Of a stretch of 64,000 bases of DNA, positions 43,360-52,247 are shown piece after piece; position 1 is the stretch's first letter; every line of letters starts with the position of its first letter. A program made the translations under genes and the position numbers. The notes beneath the pieces were generated by a model, which worked only from the letters and a program-made list of their open reading frames with translations, did no database searches and was not told the DNA's origin. Source of the stretch: Roseihalotalea indica (lineage in GTDB: Bacteria > Bacteroidota > Bacteroidia > Cytophagales > Cyclobacteriaceae); assembly GCF_022458895.1 (NCBI RefSeq), contig NZ_JAINFL010000003.1, positions 434,001-498,000 of the forward strand, given 5' to 3'.

Positions 43360-45558
43360 TTATGAAAGCTCTTCTAACTTAGAAGCATACTTACTAAGAT
43401 AGGGATGAGATGATTGTTTGAAGAGGCTAAACAAATCTTTCCATACCTCTCTATACCCACCACTACCTTTATATTTTTTTTGAATTTCTTGTTTAGTAAA
43501 GTTGTCAAATTCAGCAGAAGATGTTCTCCAGTCAAACATACATATTACCTCTGCAATATCTTTAATTAAGCTATGAAGAGGGGACCCTCTAAATTGATCA
43601 ATCGCTTTATCCAAACTATTAACTTCAATTTGCCTTTCGTCAATATCACCTTTCCATTCAATAGAATTAAAGTCAAAATCATTAAAATAATTTGCTGCTA
43701 CAAAGAAGAGGTCATTGGTAAACATTGATATACCTGTAACACCTTGATCTCTTGAAAGCATAGAGTTCTTGCTCAGAAAAGCATCATTTATCTGAAGTGC
43801 AGAGTTTTTTCTATCTAAAGCGTCGAAAAGTACGATCTGCTTTTTTTCATTTCTTAGCTTTAATGCCCATTCTTCTTCGGAACGTGAAGCTTCGAGTGCA
43901 ATTTGCTCCCATAGTAAAATTAAAAAACCTGCCTGCTGAGCACGCACCCATTTAATCTCCTCAAAGTTTTTACCTGAAAGAGTATCTGTAAATAAACCGC
44001 CAATTGGCTTTCTCGAGGCTCTTTTTAAGTATGAACTTGTTAATGCACGAATAAAGGCTGCTTGGCTTATATTTCCACCTTGACTTACTCCCAACATATT
44101 AATTCTATTTCGCCAAGGACTTTGTTCGTAAAGCCAAAGTGCTTCTACCAATTCTTGCGCACGTGTTTCTCTATATACTGCTAAACCTTCTTTGGAATTC
44201 TCAAGCCAGTCTTGGGTCCTTAATAAGGGGTAAAGATCGTAACCCAAACTAGTATTGATTTTTTTAGGCTTAATATTAATAACGTAGAAAAGATAGGCTT
44301 GCCATGCTCTATCAAGGTTATAATATGCAACTACAGGAACTTCATAGTCACCATCAAACTCTTCGGTTTCATCAAATGCCATTAACCTATGCTGACCGTC
44401 TATAATCTCAATAGGCTTAAGTTCAGGGTCCCATTTTTCGTCAAATATATTTCTTGGTAAAACGAATTTTGATAAGTTACTTTCGTCTTCGATATGAATA
44501 AGATCTTCTTCATTAATTTCAGAGTTTCCTCTCTTTTGTCCTTTGCCTAAAATATTTGCAACAATGGCGGTCGGTAAAATTCCAGGCATCCTAAAATTTT
44601 CATTCTCAGGGGATTTTCTATCTGCATCGCTCATGGTAGACCATGGATAGCCACCCTCTACATATCGTTTTATTTCGTAAGACCTTTTTTCATCGTGTCC
44701 TCTTTGTACCGAAGTGTCGCTGATTCTAGCTTTATTAGCTTTTCTTCTATGAACTTCTGAAAGCCTCTTCAAAATCCTGATATCTATCTTAAAAATATAA
44801 AAATGAGGATCGGGTTTTCTTCTCATACTCTGGCTAAAATCAATATTATTCCACGGTTCAAGCCATTGTTTAACTTTGAAGGCGTTTATTTCTTGATCTG
44901 GCAGTATCTCTTTTAAATCGTAGGAAAAACCTCGTATTTTTGTTATCCGCTTTCCTTCTAGCCATCTTTTAAATTGAATTTTATTAAGACTAAAAACTTT
45001 ATGAAAATTGAGTTCTAAGCATATACTAAAAAAATTTTCATTTAAGTGCTTATCGCCGTAACCAACTCTAGATAGTCGTTCTACAAGTAATTTTTTAAAA
45101 TATAACCCGACTTCACCCTCATCGAATAATGCACTTAGATCGTATGGTACAATATCTTTCCGCCTATCACTATTTTTGGCAGCACCAGATACTACTAATG
45201 CACTTCTTAAATTAGTCTTATGTTTTCCCCCTTCACCAACTTTAAAAGTACCTACCATACTACTATTTGAAAAATCTTCGGAAAACATTCGTATGTTTTC
45301 GTAGTGAGTAAAAATACCAGCAGCTAAAGTAAATAAACGTTTCTGATCAGGAAATTTTTGAATGTTGATCCAATAATCAGGAACAGGATCATCAAAGCTT
45401 TTTATACCTAGGTAGTTACAAAGAACCGCAGCATTTATATCTTTTTCCCCTTTTAGATAGAAATCAAGCTCGTCATCACCTATTATCTCTATCACCTGGA
45501 CACAATCATATTTTGTCCAAGAAGACTTTAATCTTTTTATATCGCCAATTTGACTCAT
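43360..45558 (-). CDS. DGQHR-domain protein (DndB/ParB-like fold)
   Basis: A 732-aa protein with the DGQHR signature at residues 387-391 (IEIIDGQHRLMAFDE), followed by VPVVAYYNLD and FYVINIKPKKINTSL, the pattern of the DGQHR/DndB superfamily. DndB represses the phosphorothioation genes, and DGQHR proteins in other systems act with DNA-modification enzymes. Here the family domain is embedded in a much larger protein: about 260 unassigned residues before it and about 270 after it. It lies 3 bp after the methyltransferase gene and 10 bp before the third gene. I expect DNA binding or hydrolysis guided by the methyl mark, but this is inference. Confidence 0.75.
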   Translation of the reverse strand: MSQIGDIKRLKSSWTKYDCVQVIEIIGDDELDFYLKGEKDINAAVLCNYLGIKSFDDPVPDYWINIQKFPDQKRLFTLAAGIFTHYENIRMFSEDFSNSSMVGTFKVGEGGKHKTNLRSALVVSGAAKNSDRRKDIVPYDLSALFDEGEVGLYFKKLLVERLSRVGYGDKHLNENFFSICLELNFHKVFSLNKIQFKRWLEGKRITKIRGFSYDLKEILPDQEINAFKVKQWLEPWNNIDFSQSMRRKPDPHFYIFKIDIRILKRLSEVHRRKANKARISDTSVQRGHDEKRSYEIKRYVEGGYPWSTMSDADRKSPENENFRMPGILPTAIVANILGKGQKRGNSEINEEDLIHIEDESNLSKFVLPRNIFDEKWDPELKPIEIIDGQHRLMAFDETEEFDGDYEVPVVAYYNLDRAWQAYLFYVINIKPKKINTSLGYDLYPLLRTQDWLENSKEGLAVYRETRAQELVEALWLYEQSPWRNRINMLGVSQGGNISQAAFIRALTSSYLKRASRKPIGGLFTDTLSGKNFEEIKWVRAQQAGFLILLWEQIALEASRSEEEWALKLRNEKKQIVLFDALDRKNSALQINDAFLSKNSMLSRDQGVTGISMFTNDLFFVAANYFNDFDFNSIEWKGDIDERQIEVNSLDKAIDQFRGSPLHSLIKDIAEVICMFDWRTSSAEFDNFTKQEIQKKYKGSGGYREVWKDLFSLFKQSSHPYLSKYASKLEELS

Positions 45559-45561
45559 AAA

Positions 45562-46758
45562 TTAAACTCGTTTGAATAGAATTGCATATTCCATAACATC
45601 TTGACTTTTCTCTTCACTACGACCCATATTACTATGTGTATGCTCCTTTTTGAGAATTGTCGATTGGTAAAATGGAAGAAACTCTTCTGCTAATTCCGAT
45701 ATTGTGTCAAGGTTTATCATCCCTGTATCAGAGTAGCTTAAAACCAAGTGAGATTTCTTATCTTTAACACCTTGGAATAATAGTTTGAATGCATTATAGA
45801 CTGTTGTTTTTTTGCAAAAAGGAGACTGGTGTCTATCATGTCGATATCTTCCTTTAAAGTCTACTTTAGGATAATCATAGCGAACTAGAGTTTCAAGAGC
45901 GTGATAAAAACGTGAATAATGTACTGATTGGTAAGGAGGATCTGCGTAAACAATAGAATCCTCTTCAATGACTCTCAAGCAATCAACATAGTCTAGCGTT
46001 GTTACTTTAAAGTCTAATGATCTCCCATTCACGGTTTCAATTAACTCAAAGAATTTTCTTTCAAAATATGGCCAGATATCCCTTTTACGGTAGGTTAGAA
46101 TATCTTGCATATTGTCAGGAGTAGGATCGCGATATTGAGCATAATGGCCTGTACTTTGAGATGCATAGGACATCGCAAATATTAGGGATGATAAGATCGG
46201 ATAATATTGAGCCTTGCCAATATATTGCTCTGCAACGGCACGGATTGAATCAATAAGCACACACTGTTCAAATGACCAGTAGGTACCTGAATAATATTTC
46301 GTAAATAAATGAAAACCAATATTAAAATGATCATCTATTAGTTTTTGCTGTTCTATTTCTAAATTCCGAAAATCTTCGAAAGTCTCTATGTCTGAATAAC
46401 TAAAACTGTAATTTGGTATGCGCTTATAAAAATCGGCGACGAAGGTTTCTACTTTTCCCTGTATTTCCTCCAAGCACTCGCTAGATATTCGTCCTTTCAG
46501 ATTCAACAGATATGTACTAGATAAAATTGATGAATATGCCTGAATGTCATTAGAGTGTATACTATATTTATTTTTAAGAGTTCCTCCAACCACACCAGTG
46601 CCGCTAAAGATGTCGCACAACCAAGTACTATGTGCATCTAACGCTTCTATAGAGTTGACTACAAAATCAAGAATTTCTCTTTTTGACCCCATATACTTTA
46701 GGAGATGAGGTATCTTTTTTTGTTCAGTGTTAGCCTTTGAATCGTCTAATTCTATCAT
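45562..46758 (-). CDS. D12-class adenine-specific DNA methyltransferase
   Basis: A 398-aa member of the Dam/MboIIA-type N6-adenine methyltransferases. Motif X KYMGSKREIL (21-30), AdoMet motif I DIFSGTG (49-55) and catalytic motif IV YADPPY (DPPY at 273-276) are all present and in the D12 order. A larger than usual insert of about 200 residues separates motifs I and IV and probably holds the target-recognition part. No restriction endonuclease follows; instead the operon continues with a DGQHR gene 3 bp later. It could protect host DNA in a modification-sensing defence system, or act as an orphan methylase. Confidence 0.85.
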   Translation of the reverse strand: MIELDDSKANTEQKKIPHLLKYMGSKREILDFVVNSIEALDAHSTWLCDIFSGTGVVGGTLKNKYSIHSNDIQAYSSILSSTYLLNLKGRISSECLEEIQGKVETFVADFYKRIPNYSFSYSDIETFEDFRNLEIEQQKLIDDHFNIGFHLFTKYYSGTYWSFEQCVLIDSIRAVAEQYIGKAQYYPILSSLIFAMSYASQSTGHYAQYRDPTPDNMQDILTYRKRDIWPYFERKFFELIETVNGRSLDFKVTTLDYVDCLRVIEEDSIVYADPPYQSVHYSRFYHALETLVRYDYPKVDFKGRYRHDRHQSPFCKKTTVYNAFKLLFQGVKDKKSHLVLSYSDTGMINLDTISELAEEFLPFYQSTILKKEHTHSNMGRSEEKSQDVMEYAILFKRV

Positions 46759-47187
46759 TTAGTTAATTGCTTCCTAATGCATTTATAGTTTGACTTCAGA
46801 TTGATACTTTTATAATGGGCAACAAATGGTTACTAATCATCACTTTTATTTCACAGTAATTAGTGAAAATAAGTATCAACAAGCAATTTTAAGAGACTAA
46901 CAAAGTAAGTCAAAATAATTATAACTACGTTGCCTTTGAATGAATGGCATTCCATCTGAGCAAAATTATATAAGTTTTCATGCAGAATAAACTATGGGCT
47001 TTATTGTGAAATAATAATAGCATGGCAACACACAAAAAAACATCGCCTTATGTAAGAGCCAATGAACTATGAATCAAAAATAAAGAAATAAGAAATCATT
47101 TATACACTTCAGCTATCATATGACTTAATGCACATTGTATAATCGTGCCTAAAACCCGTTGTGCTAATAGGTAATTTCTTAAATAAT
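46759..47187. other. AT-rich non-coding stretch upstream of the methyltransferase operon
   Basis: 429 bp, about 70% A+T by eye, no gene recognised. It should hold the promoter of the methyltransferase operon and the 3' region of the integrase. A minus-strand TAATTTTG (46961-46968) fits the -7 TAnnTTTG pattern but is 200 bp from the start codon and has no good -33 box. Confidence 0.4.
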
Positions 47188-48420
47188 TTACTGTGACATT
47201 ATGATTTCATCGTACTCATCAATAACACTATTCTCAAAAGAGTCTAGATATGTCTGCGTGATCTCTTCGGTAGCATGCCCCATACTTTCCTGAATAACAG
47301 CAGTAGGCACTCCCTTTCGTTTTCCGGTTGTAGCGTAGGTATGCCGCGCTGTGTAAATCGTGAAGGGTGTAATCTCGCAAAGAGCAGCAATTTCTTTAAG
47401 CCGTTTATTTAGACGCTTCCGCCGGTCGCGAATAATATCAGGGTAGCGTTCCGGCAAATCTTCGCGTTTGACAATAGGAAAGATAAAATCATCCGATTTA
47501 GGATTATCTGGTAGATATAAAAACAAAATTGTTTTTAAAGCAGGGCTGACTTTGATACTGAAAGGTTTTCCTGTTTTCTGGCGAACATAGTGAATACGTT
47601 CAAAGTTACCGTGAATGTTGGAGAATTTCAGTAAGGCCATATCCATCCAGTTCATGCCTCGCATAAAGAAACTTGCCATGAACATATTACGGGCATGGGC
47701 TAACGGTGATCCCTGCTCTAAAGCAATATCGCGTAAAGATTTAAACTCTATTTCTGTTAATGATCTTCTAATCGGCGTTTGGCTTTTAATCTTGTAATCA
47801 TTGAAGGGGTAGTAGGAACTTGCAACGATTTTAGATTTAATGGCTTTGTTATACGCGGCACGAATAGTGCGCATGTATACGCTAAGTGAGCCAACCGATG
47901 AACCATTGGAAAAATGCCAGTTTTCAAAACGAGTGAGAAAGGCATAATTGAGTGCTTCAAACTTTAAGTCTTTGCCATTGTTGAAGATACGAAGCCGTTT
48001 TAATACTTGACCGTATACATCAGCGTTCCCAGCTTTTCGGGCTTTCTTTAACTGGGTGATATGCTCTTCTATAAACTGGAAGACCGTGGGTTTGGATGTC
48101 GTTTTGTTTTCAATTAATTGGGCTTTCAATTCACTCATCGTCAAATGCGTAAGCTTCTTTTCATCGTCCAGCTTGGCAATAGTGTCGTAAGCTTTAGTAC
48201 GCTTCTTGTGCAGCATGTTATTAAAACGCGTAGTGTTTTCCACCACTTGAGATGTCCGCTTCAGCCTTTCATTTTTTGCATCCCAGTCCTTAGATTGAAG
48301 ACTATACCCTAAACTGATGTTGATACTTTTGCGGTCATGAATAACCCGCATAACCAGAGGATAAGAACCGTCTTTCCTTGCCCGGCGCGTATCCAGGAGA
48401 AGTTTAATATTTGTTGCCAT
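47188..48420 (-). CDS. Tyrosine integrase of the tRNA-Pro island (Bacteroidota type)
   Basis: A 410-aa tyrosine recombinase with the N-terminal arm-binding domain usual in Bacteroidota (MATNIKLLLDTRRARKDGSYP), a SAM-like core domain and a catalytic domain: the first Arg region around MRGMNWMDMALL, TIYTARHTYATTGK (HxxR box) and TYLDSF with the nucleophile Tyr. I start at ATG 48420 because homologues begin here. It adjoins the right attachment site and its arm repeats, so it most likely catalyses integration and excision of the whole 39.55-kb unit. The first Arg motif (usually TGLR) is diverged. Confidence 0.9.
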   Translation of the reverse strand: MATNIKLLLDTRRARKDGSYPLVMRVIHDRKSINISLGYSLQSKDWDAKNERLKRTSQVVENTTRFNNMLHKKRTKAYDTIAKLDDEKKLTHLTMSELKAQLIENKTTSKPTVFQFIEEHITQLKKARKAGNADVYGQVLKRLRIFNNGKDLKFEALNYAFLTRFENWHFSNGSSVGSLSVYMRTIRAAYNKAIKSKIVASSYYPFNDYKIKSQTPIRRSLTEIEFKSLRDIALEQGSPLAHARNMFMASFFMRGMNWMDMALLKFSNIHGNFERIHYVRQKTGKPFSIKVSPALKTILFLYLPDNPKSDDFIFPIVKREDLPERYPDIIRDRRKRLNKRLKEIAALCEITPFTIYTARHTYATTGKRKGVPTAVIQESMGHATEEITQTYLDSFENSVIDEYDEIIMSQ

Positions 48421-48430
48421 CGGGAAAAAA

Positions 48431-48452
48431 TTTGCAAGCAATTCGCAAGCAA
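48431..48452 (+). repeat. Integrase arm-type repeats, right end
   Basis: TTTGCAAGCA followed by TTCGCAAGCA with the same 11-bp period as the left pair at 9096-9118, in the same orientation, only 11 bp before the integrase start codon. Confidence 0.65.
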
Positions 48453-48552
48453 ATATAGGTATTTTATGGTTTAATCTGAAATACTGATTATTGTAATTTA
48501 CTGAAAATCAGTCAAATAAAATCATATTAAACCATTTGAAGCCATATAGCAC

Positions 48553-48602
48553 CCTGCTTTGGGAGCAGGGGGTCGCAGGTTCGAATCCTGCCGCCCCGAC
48601 TT
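48553..48602 (+). repeat. Right attachment site (50-bp direct repeat)
   Basis: A perfect copy of 9003-9052, holding the 3' part of tRNA-Pro from the anticodon arm on. It is not a complete tRNA gene. It forms the junction between the island and the second element. Confidence 0.95.
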
Positions 48603-48622
48603 TAAGACATACAAAAGTCGGT

Positions 48623-48657
48623 AAAACCCCTTAAATCGTATGATTTAAGGGGTTTTT
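48623..48657 (+). terminator. Terminator behind the right attachment site
   Basis: A 15-bp stem, AAAACCCCTTAAATC with its complement, loop GTAT and five T. It would be the terminator for tRNA-Pro if the island were excised, or the one brought by the second element. Confidence 0.85.
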
Positions 48658-48700
48658 CTTTTTTATACCCTCCATTTCATGCATACTTTTTCAATAAAAA

Positions 48701-48850
48701 TGTGCCTATTTCGTGGTCTATTTTTTCTTCTTACCTTTTTAGGCACAGAAATGAGTGTAACGCACTGATATACAGTGTTATGCGTTCATAAAAATTGTTT
48801 CATTTTGGTCCCGTTTGTGCCTATTCTGTGCCTATTTGTGACTAGGCACA
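48701..48850. repeat. Five TGTGCCTA repeats (arm sites of the second integrase)
   Basis: TGTGCCTATT occurs at 48701, 48816 and 48827, and its reverse TAGGCACA at 48740 and 48843. The two central copies are 11 bp apart. The cluster lies between the tRNA-Pro attachment core and the integrase gene at 48888, as expected for its arm-binding sites. Confidence 0.65.
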
Positions 48851-48887
48851 GATTAACGGATTTCAAAACCAATTAAAACACAACAGT

Positions 48888-50153
48888 ATGCGTAGCAACA
48901 AAACCTTCGGAATCGCTTTTTTTGTCAAGAAGTACCAGCAAGACAAACAGGGGCTTGTGCCTATCTACGTTCGTATCTCCGTGAATGCCAAGCGCCTGGA
49001 TTTGTCCGTGCAGCGAAAGATTGCCTTAGATCGCTGGGATGAAGTACGGGGTATCGCCCGAGGTACCAAAGCAGAAATTAAACAACTTAATGGCTATTTA
49101 GACCAGGTGAAAAGCCAACTGATTGCCTGTAAAGAATCCCTTACTCAAGAGCGGAAACTGATTACTACAGAAGCCATCAAAAGTCGTTTTCTGGGGCAGG
49201 ACGAGCGCGGTAAGACACTAAAAAAACTCATAGAATACCACAACGAAGAAATGAAGGATGAGCTGGCCTGGGGTACGCAGAAAAATTATTTCACTACCCA
49301 GCGCTACGTTTATGAGTTTCTGCAAAAGAAACGAAAGACCTCGGATATCTACCTGGATGAGTTGAACTATAAATTTATCAAGGACTTCGTAAAGTTTGTC
49401 CTGCAACGTCAACCGGATGGTCATCAGAAGCCCTGTACCCAGAATGGGGCAATGAAACATGCCGAGCGGCTACGGAAGATGGTCAACCTGGCCATTAAAG
49501 AAGAATGGCTGGATAAAGATCCCTTCGTCAAATTCCAGCGTAAGTTTGAAAAAAAAGAACGGGGCTTTTTAACGCAGGCAGAGCTTAAGCGAATTGAACA
49601 AAAGGAACTGCGTATAGAGCGACTGGATCAGACGCGTGACATTTTCATTTTTAGTTGCTACACGGGCTTGTCATACGCCGAAGTGTTTGATTTGACTTCC
49701 GATCGTATTGTAACCGGATTAGATGGTAAACTGTGGATTCATGGCCAGCGGAAAAAATCTAAAGAGTGGTTTAAGGTACCGCTACTTCCTAAGGCCAAAG
49801 CGATTATAGAAAAGTATCAGGATCATCCGCTGGCCCAGGCCAACAGAAAATTACTTCCCGTGTACACCAACCAGAAAACGAATGCCTATCTCAAAGAGAT
49901 TGCTATTCTCTGTGACGTACATAAAAACCTGACGTTTCATTTGGCCCGGCATACCTTTGCCACAACCGTGACGCTTTCCAATGGAGTGCCCATTGAAAGT
50001 GTCAGCAAAATGCTGGGGCATACCAGTTTGAGAACTACTCAAGTCTACGCCAAAGTTGTGGAGCAAAAGCTTAGTAACGATATGGATCAGTTAGAAGCAA
50101 AACTATCCACGCGCCAGGAAGACCAATACCAAATAAAACATTCAGCAGGGTAG
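48888..50153 (+). CDS. Tyrosine integrase of the second element
   Basis: A 421-aa Bacteroidota-type tyrosine recombinase: arm-binding domain (FGIAFFVKKYQQDKQGLVPIY), SAM-like core-binding domain (about 105-210) and catalytic domain with CYTGLSYAEVFDL (Arg replaced by Ser in the TGLR motif, a change known in several Bacteroidota integrases including IntDOT), HLARHTFATTV (HxxR) and TTQVYAKV (nucleophile Tyr). It is transcribed away from the attachment site. Its identity to the island integrase at 47188 is low by eye, so the two belong to different elements. Confidence 0.92.
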   Translation: MRSNKTFGIAFFVKKYQQDKQGLVPIYVRISVNAKRLDLSVQRKIALDRWDEVRGIARGTKAEIKQLNGYLDQVKSQLIACKESLTQERKLITTEAIKSRFLGQDERGKTLKKLIEYHNEEMKDELAWGTQKNYFTTQRYVYEFLQKKRKTSDIYLDELNYKFIKDFVKFVLQRQPDGHQKPCTQNGAMKHAERLRKMVNLAIKEEWLDKDPFVKFQRKFEKKERGFLTQAELKRIEQKELRIERLDQTRDIFIFSCYTGLSYAEVFDLTSDRIVTGLDGKLWIHGQRKKSKEWFKVPLLPKAKAIIEKYQDHPLAQANRKLLPVYTNQKTNAYLKEIAILCDVHKNLTFHLARHTFATTVTLSNGVPIESVSKMLGHTSLRTTQVYAKVVEQKLSNDMDQLEAKLSTRQEDQYQIKHSAG

Positions 50154-50328
50154 TGGCTCTTACTAGTATACGTCCCCTTCCAGTATTTTCTCTAGGTTGC
50201 AAATGATAACCAATACCAATAGTACTACTGGATAGGGACTTTTTTTCTGTACTGCCTATTTAATTCCCCTATGCTAAAAAGATCACCTAGTAGGTTTTAT
50301 TAGGTTATGCCCAGCCCATGTGTTGAAT

Positions 50329-51042
50329 CTATAGTGCATTGTTGCCTAAATGGCGGATGACAGACCGATACGTCTTACCAATAGGAATTGGTTGGGTACG
50401 GTGAGCCATCTTGATGGATGGTGGAATCATTTCTTGGATATATGCTCGGTTGACCAGATAACGCTTATGTACCCGGTGAAAGCCGTAAGGTTGCAGCAAA
50501 TTTTCCATATGAACCATCGTTTCGGTAACTAATAAGGGAGTGTCGTGAGGCGCATAGATTTGAACCGTATGGCCACTGGATTCTACCCAAAGGATCGTAG
50601 TGGGGTTGATCTGGAGATACTTGCTGTTTTGCCGGACAAACACACCGGAATTACTGGGTGGCGATGCTGTTTCTGATTTTCTACGGGTGCGTGCCTTTTC
50701 CAAAGCCGTTAAAAACCGGTCAAAGCCAAAGGGTTTTAATAAGTAATCACTAATGTTAAGGTCGTAGCCATGAATAGCGTATTGGTCATAGGCGGAGATG
50801 ATGATAAAGGCAGGTGTTGTGGTGTGTTTTTGTTTCAGGATCGAAATGAAGTCCAGCCCGCTAATATCCTGCATTTGCACATCAATCAGTGCGATGTCTA
50901 CGGGATTCTCACTGAGAAAGTCCAACGCTTCTAATGGGGAAGTGAACGTCGCGACAAGCTTTACCCAGGGTATTTTGGTGGTGTACTTGTCAATGGTACT
51001 GAGTGCCGCGGCATTATCGTCTATGGCAACAATATGTAGCAT
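50329..51042 (-). CDS. LytTR-type response regulator
   Basis: A 237-aa regulator with receiver domain (D8, D9; phospho-acceptor in IALIDVQMQD; K in YLLKPF) and LytTR DNA-binding domain (about 135-230; FVRQNSKYLQINPTTILWVE, then YGFHRVHKRYLVNRAYI). It binds DNA through a beta-sheet LytTR domain. It is transcribed with the LytS-like kinase gene 128 bp upstream on the same strand, so the two form one two-component system. In CTnDOT-type elements a kinase/regulator pair (RteA/RteB) controls excision through RteC; a similar role here is inferred from the RteC-like gene. Confidence 0.9.
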   Translation of the reverse strand: MLHIVAIDDNAAALSTIDKYTTKIPWVKLVATFTSPLEALDFLSENPVDIALIDVQMQDISGLDFISILKQKHTTTPAFIIISAYDQYAIHGYDLNISDYLLKPFGFDRFLTALEKARTRRKSETASPPSNSGVFVRQNSKYLQINPTTILWVESSGHTVQIYAPHDTPLLVTETMVHMENLLQPYGFHRVHKRYLVNRAYIQEMIPPSIKMAHRTQPIPIGKTYRSVIRHLGNNAL

Positions 51043-51170
51043 GGTATGAGGTATAAATGAATTTTCTTTTCGTTATCATCATCATCACCCATCAGCTTAT
51101 CCATATATAAAGTAAGCGTTGAAAGGAAATGTATCGGTGAAGGGTCGTGTCCTCTGAATCTAATAAATAC

Positions 51171-52247
51171 TCATGAGGCAAGTGCCCAGGCCTTTTCAAC
51201 CGAAGGCTGGAGGACCAAACGAACCTGATACCTATTTTCCTGTTGCTCAATTGTCAACGTATGGTCGGGGCCATAAAATGCATCCAAGGTTTGTCTGGTA
51301 ATTTCCAGGCCTAATTGCGTACTATTTTCATGAGAGACTGTTCGGGTTTTATTGGTTACCGTAAACTCCAAGGCTTGATGTGCCCGGAGCGAAACGGTAA
51401 TTGGAGCGTTAGGGTCATTCCCCGTGCCATGCTTGATCGCATTCTCTACAAAGTTGACTAAAATTCGGGGTGGGATTTTGAAACGATGAGTATCGCCTTC
51501 TATCAAGAAACGAATATGAAGCTGGGGATAAATAATTTGATGAATCCTGATGAAGTTTTGTAAGTAGGTGATTTCCTGATCCAGCATTACTGGCACATCC
51601 GCTTTCGCGGCCGTGTTGTAGCGAAGAATATCAGAAAGCAGTAACACAGATTCGGCCGCTTCCTCCTGGTCCATGACTTTATCATAGATATGGGATAAGG
51701 TATTGAAGGTCAAATGCGCATTAAACTGACTTTTGTAGAATTTCAGCTCCTGGCGGATCAATTGCTCTTGCTTTTTCGCTAGTTGCACGGCTTTTTGACT
51801 GTTTATTCTTGCCAGGGAAATACCATACTTACTATAATATAATCCGTAGGCAGCCATCCAAATGATGACCATCAATGGTAGCGCATCAACCACATCGGTA
51901 GCAATAGGATACTCAGGAAAGGGTTGACCAAAAGTTTCATATTCAGGTATCACCCGGTTTGCTATGGTATAAATGGCAATAAACATGGCGCCTATCCAAA
52001 GATGGTTGAGTATAAGTTTCGTTCTATTCTTATGTAACCAAGGGCATCCCTTAAAATAGGTAGTATAAAATGTGAGACCCATCAATAGCACATAGGGTGT
52101 TTGGGTCCAGATACTAAACCAAAGGGGCCAGTCAATTTCCAATCCGCCACTTACCATGAATACCCAGACCAATATCCAGGATAGCATATGCCGCTTTTGC
52201 TCACTCGGTATTATTTTTAAACTGATAGGTGTTATTTCAGTATTCAT
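51171..52247 (-). CDS. LytS-like sensor histidine kinase
   Basis: A 358-aa kinase with four N-terminal membrane helices (about 22-150), a linker coiled coil, and the His_kinase domain of the LytS family: phospho-acceptor box FNAHLTFNTLSHIY (His replaced context of the usual PHFLFN) and ATP-binding N-box PPRILVNFVENAIKHG. The usual Gly-rich G-box is only weakly present. It senses an unknown signal through the membrane part. It partners with the LytTR regulator immediately downstream. Confidence 0.88.
   Translation of the reverse strand: MNTEITPISLKIIPSEQKRHMLSWILVWVFMVSGGLEIDWPLWFSIWTQTPYVLLMGLTFYTTYFKGCPWLHKNRTKLILNHLWIGAMFIAIYTIANRVIPEYETFGQPFPEYPIATDVVDALPLMVIIWMAAYGLYYSKYGISLARINSQKAVQLAKKQEQLIRQELKFYKSQFNAHLTFNTLSHIYDKVMDQEEAAESVLLLSDILRYNTAAKADVPVMLDQEITYLQNFIRIHQIIYPQLHIRFLIEGDTHRFKIPPRILVNFVENAIKHGTGNDPNAPITVSLRAHQALEFTVTNKTRTVSHENSTQLGLEITRQTLDAFYGPDHTLTIEQQENRYQVRLVLQPSVEKAWALAS

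Larger units (their letters stand above)
9053..48602. mobile_element. 39.55-kb mobilizable genomic island at tRNA-Pro
   Basis: The island is bounded by the 50-bp tRNA-Pro repeat. A tyrosine integrase is next to the right repeat and an HTH/excisionase-like gene next to the left one. It contains a MobF relaxase and a coupling ATPase but no VirB-type channel genes, so it would need a helper for transfer. It is a mosaic: the outer parts and the lipoprotein gene at 24338 look like Bacteroidota DNA, while the relaxase, SSB, ArdC and Toprim block, the DUF6538 integrase, the RTX gene and two sigma-70 promoters look proteobacterial. Cargo: HEPN, PIN toxin-antitoxin, Avs-like NTPase, methyltransferase/DGQHR operon. 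The boundary between the two ancestries is not resolved. Confidence 0.9.

Noticed and set aside
9053..48602. Possible type IV secretion genes in the island
   Set aside because: I looked for VirB4-like ATPase, VirB8/9/10-like proteins and pilin genes; only the coupling protein and relaxase are present.
48553..48602. A second tRNA-Pro gene at the right end
   Set aside because: Only the part from the anticodon arm to the 3' end is present; the 5' acceptor and D-arm are missing, so it is not a functional tRNA gene.
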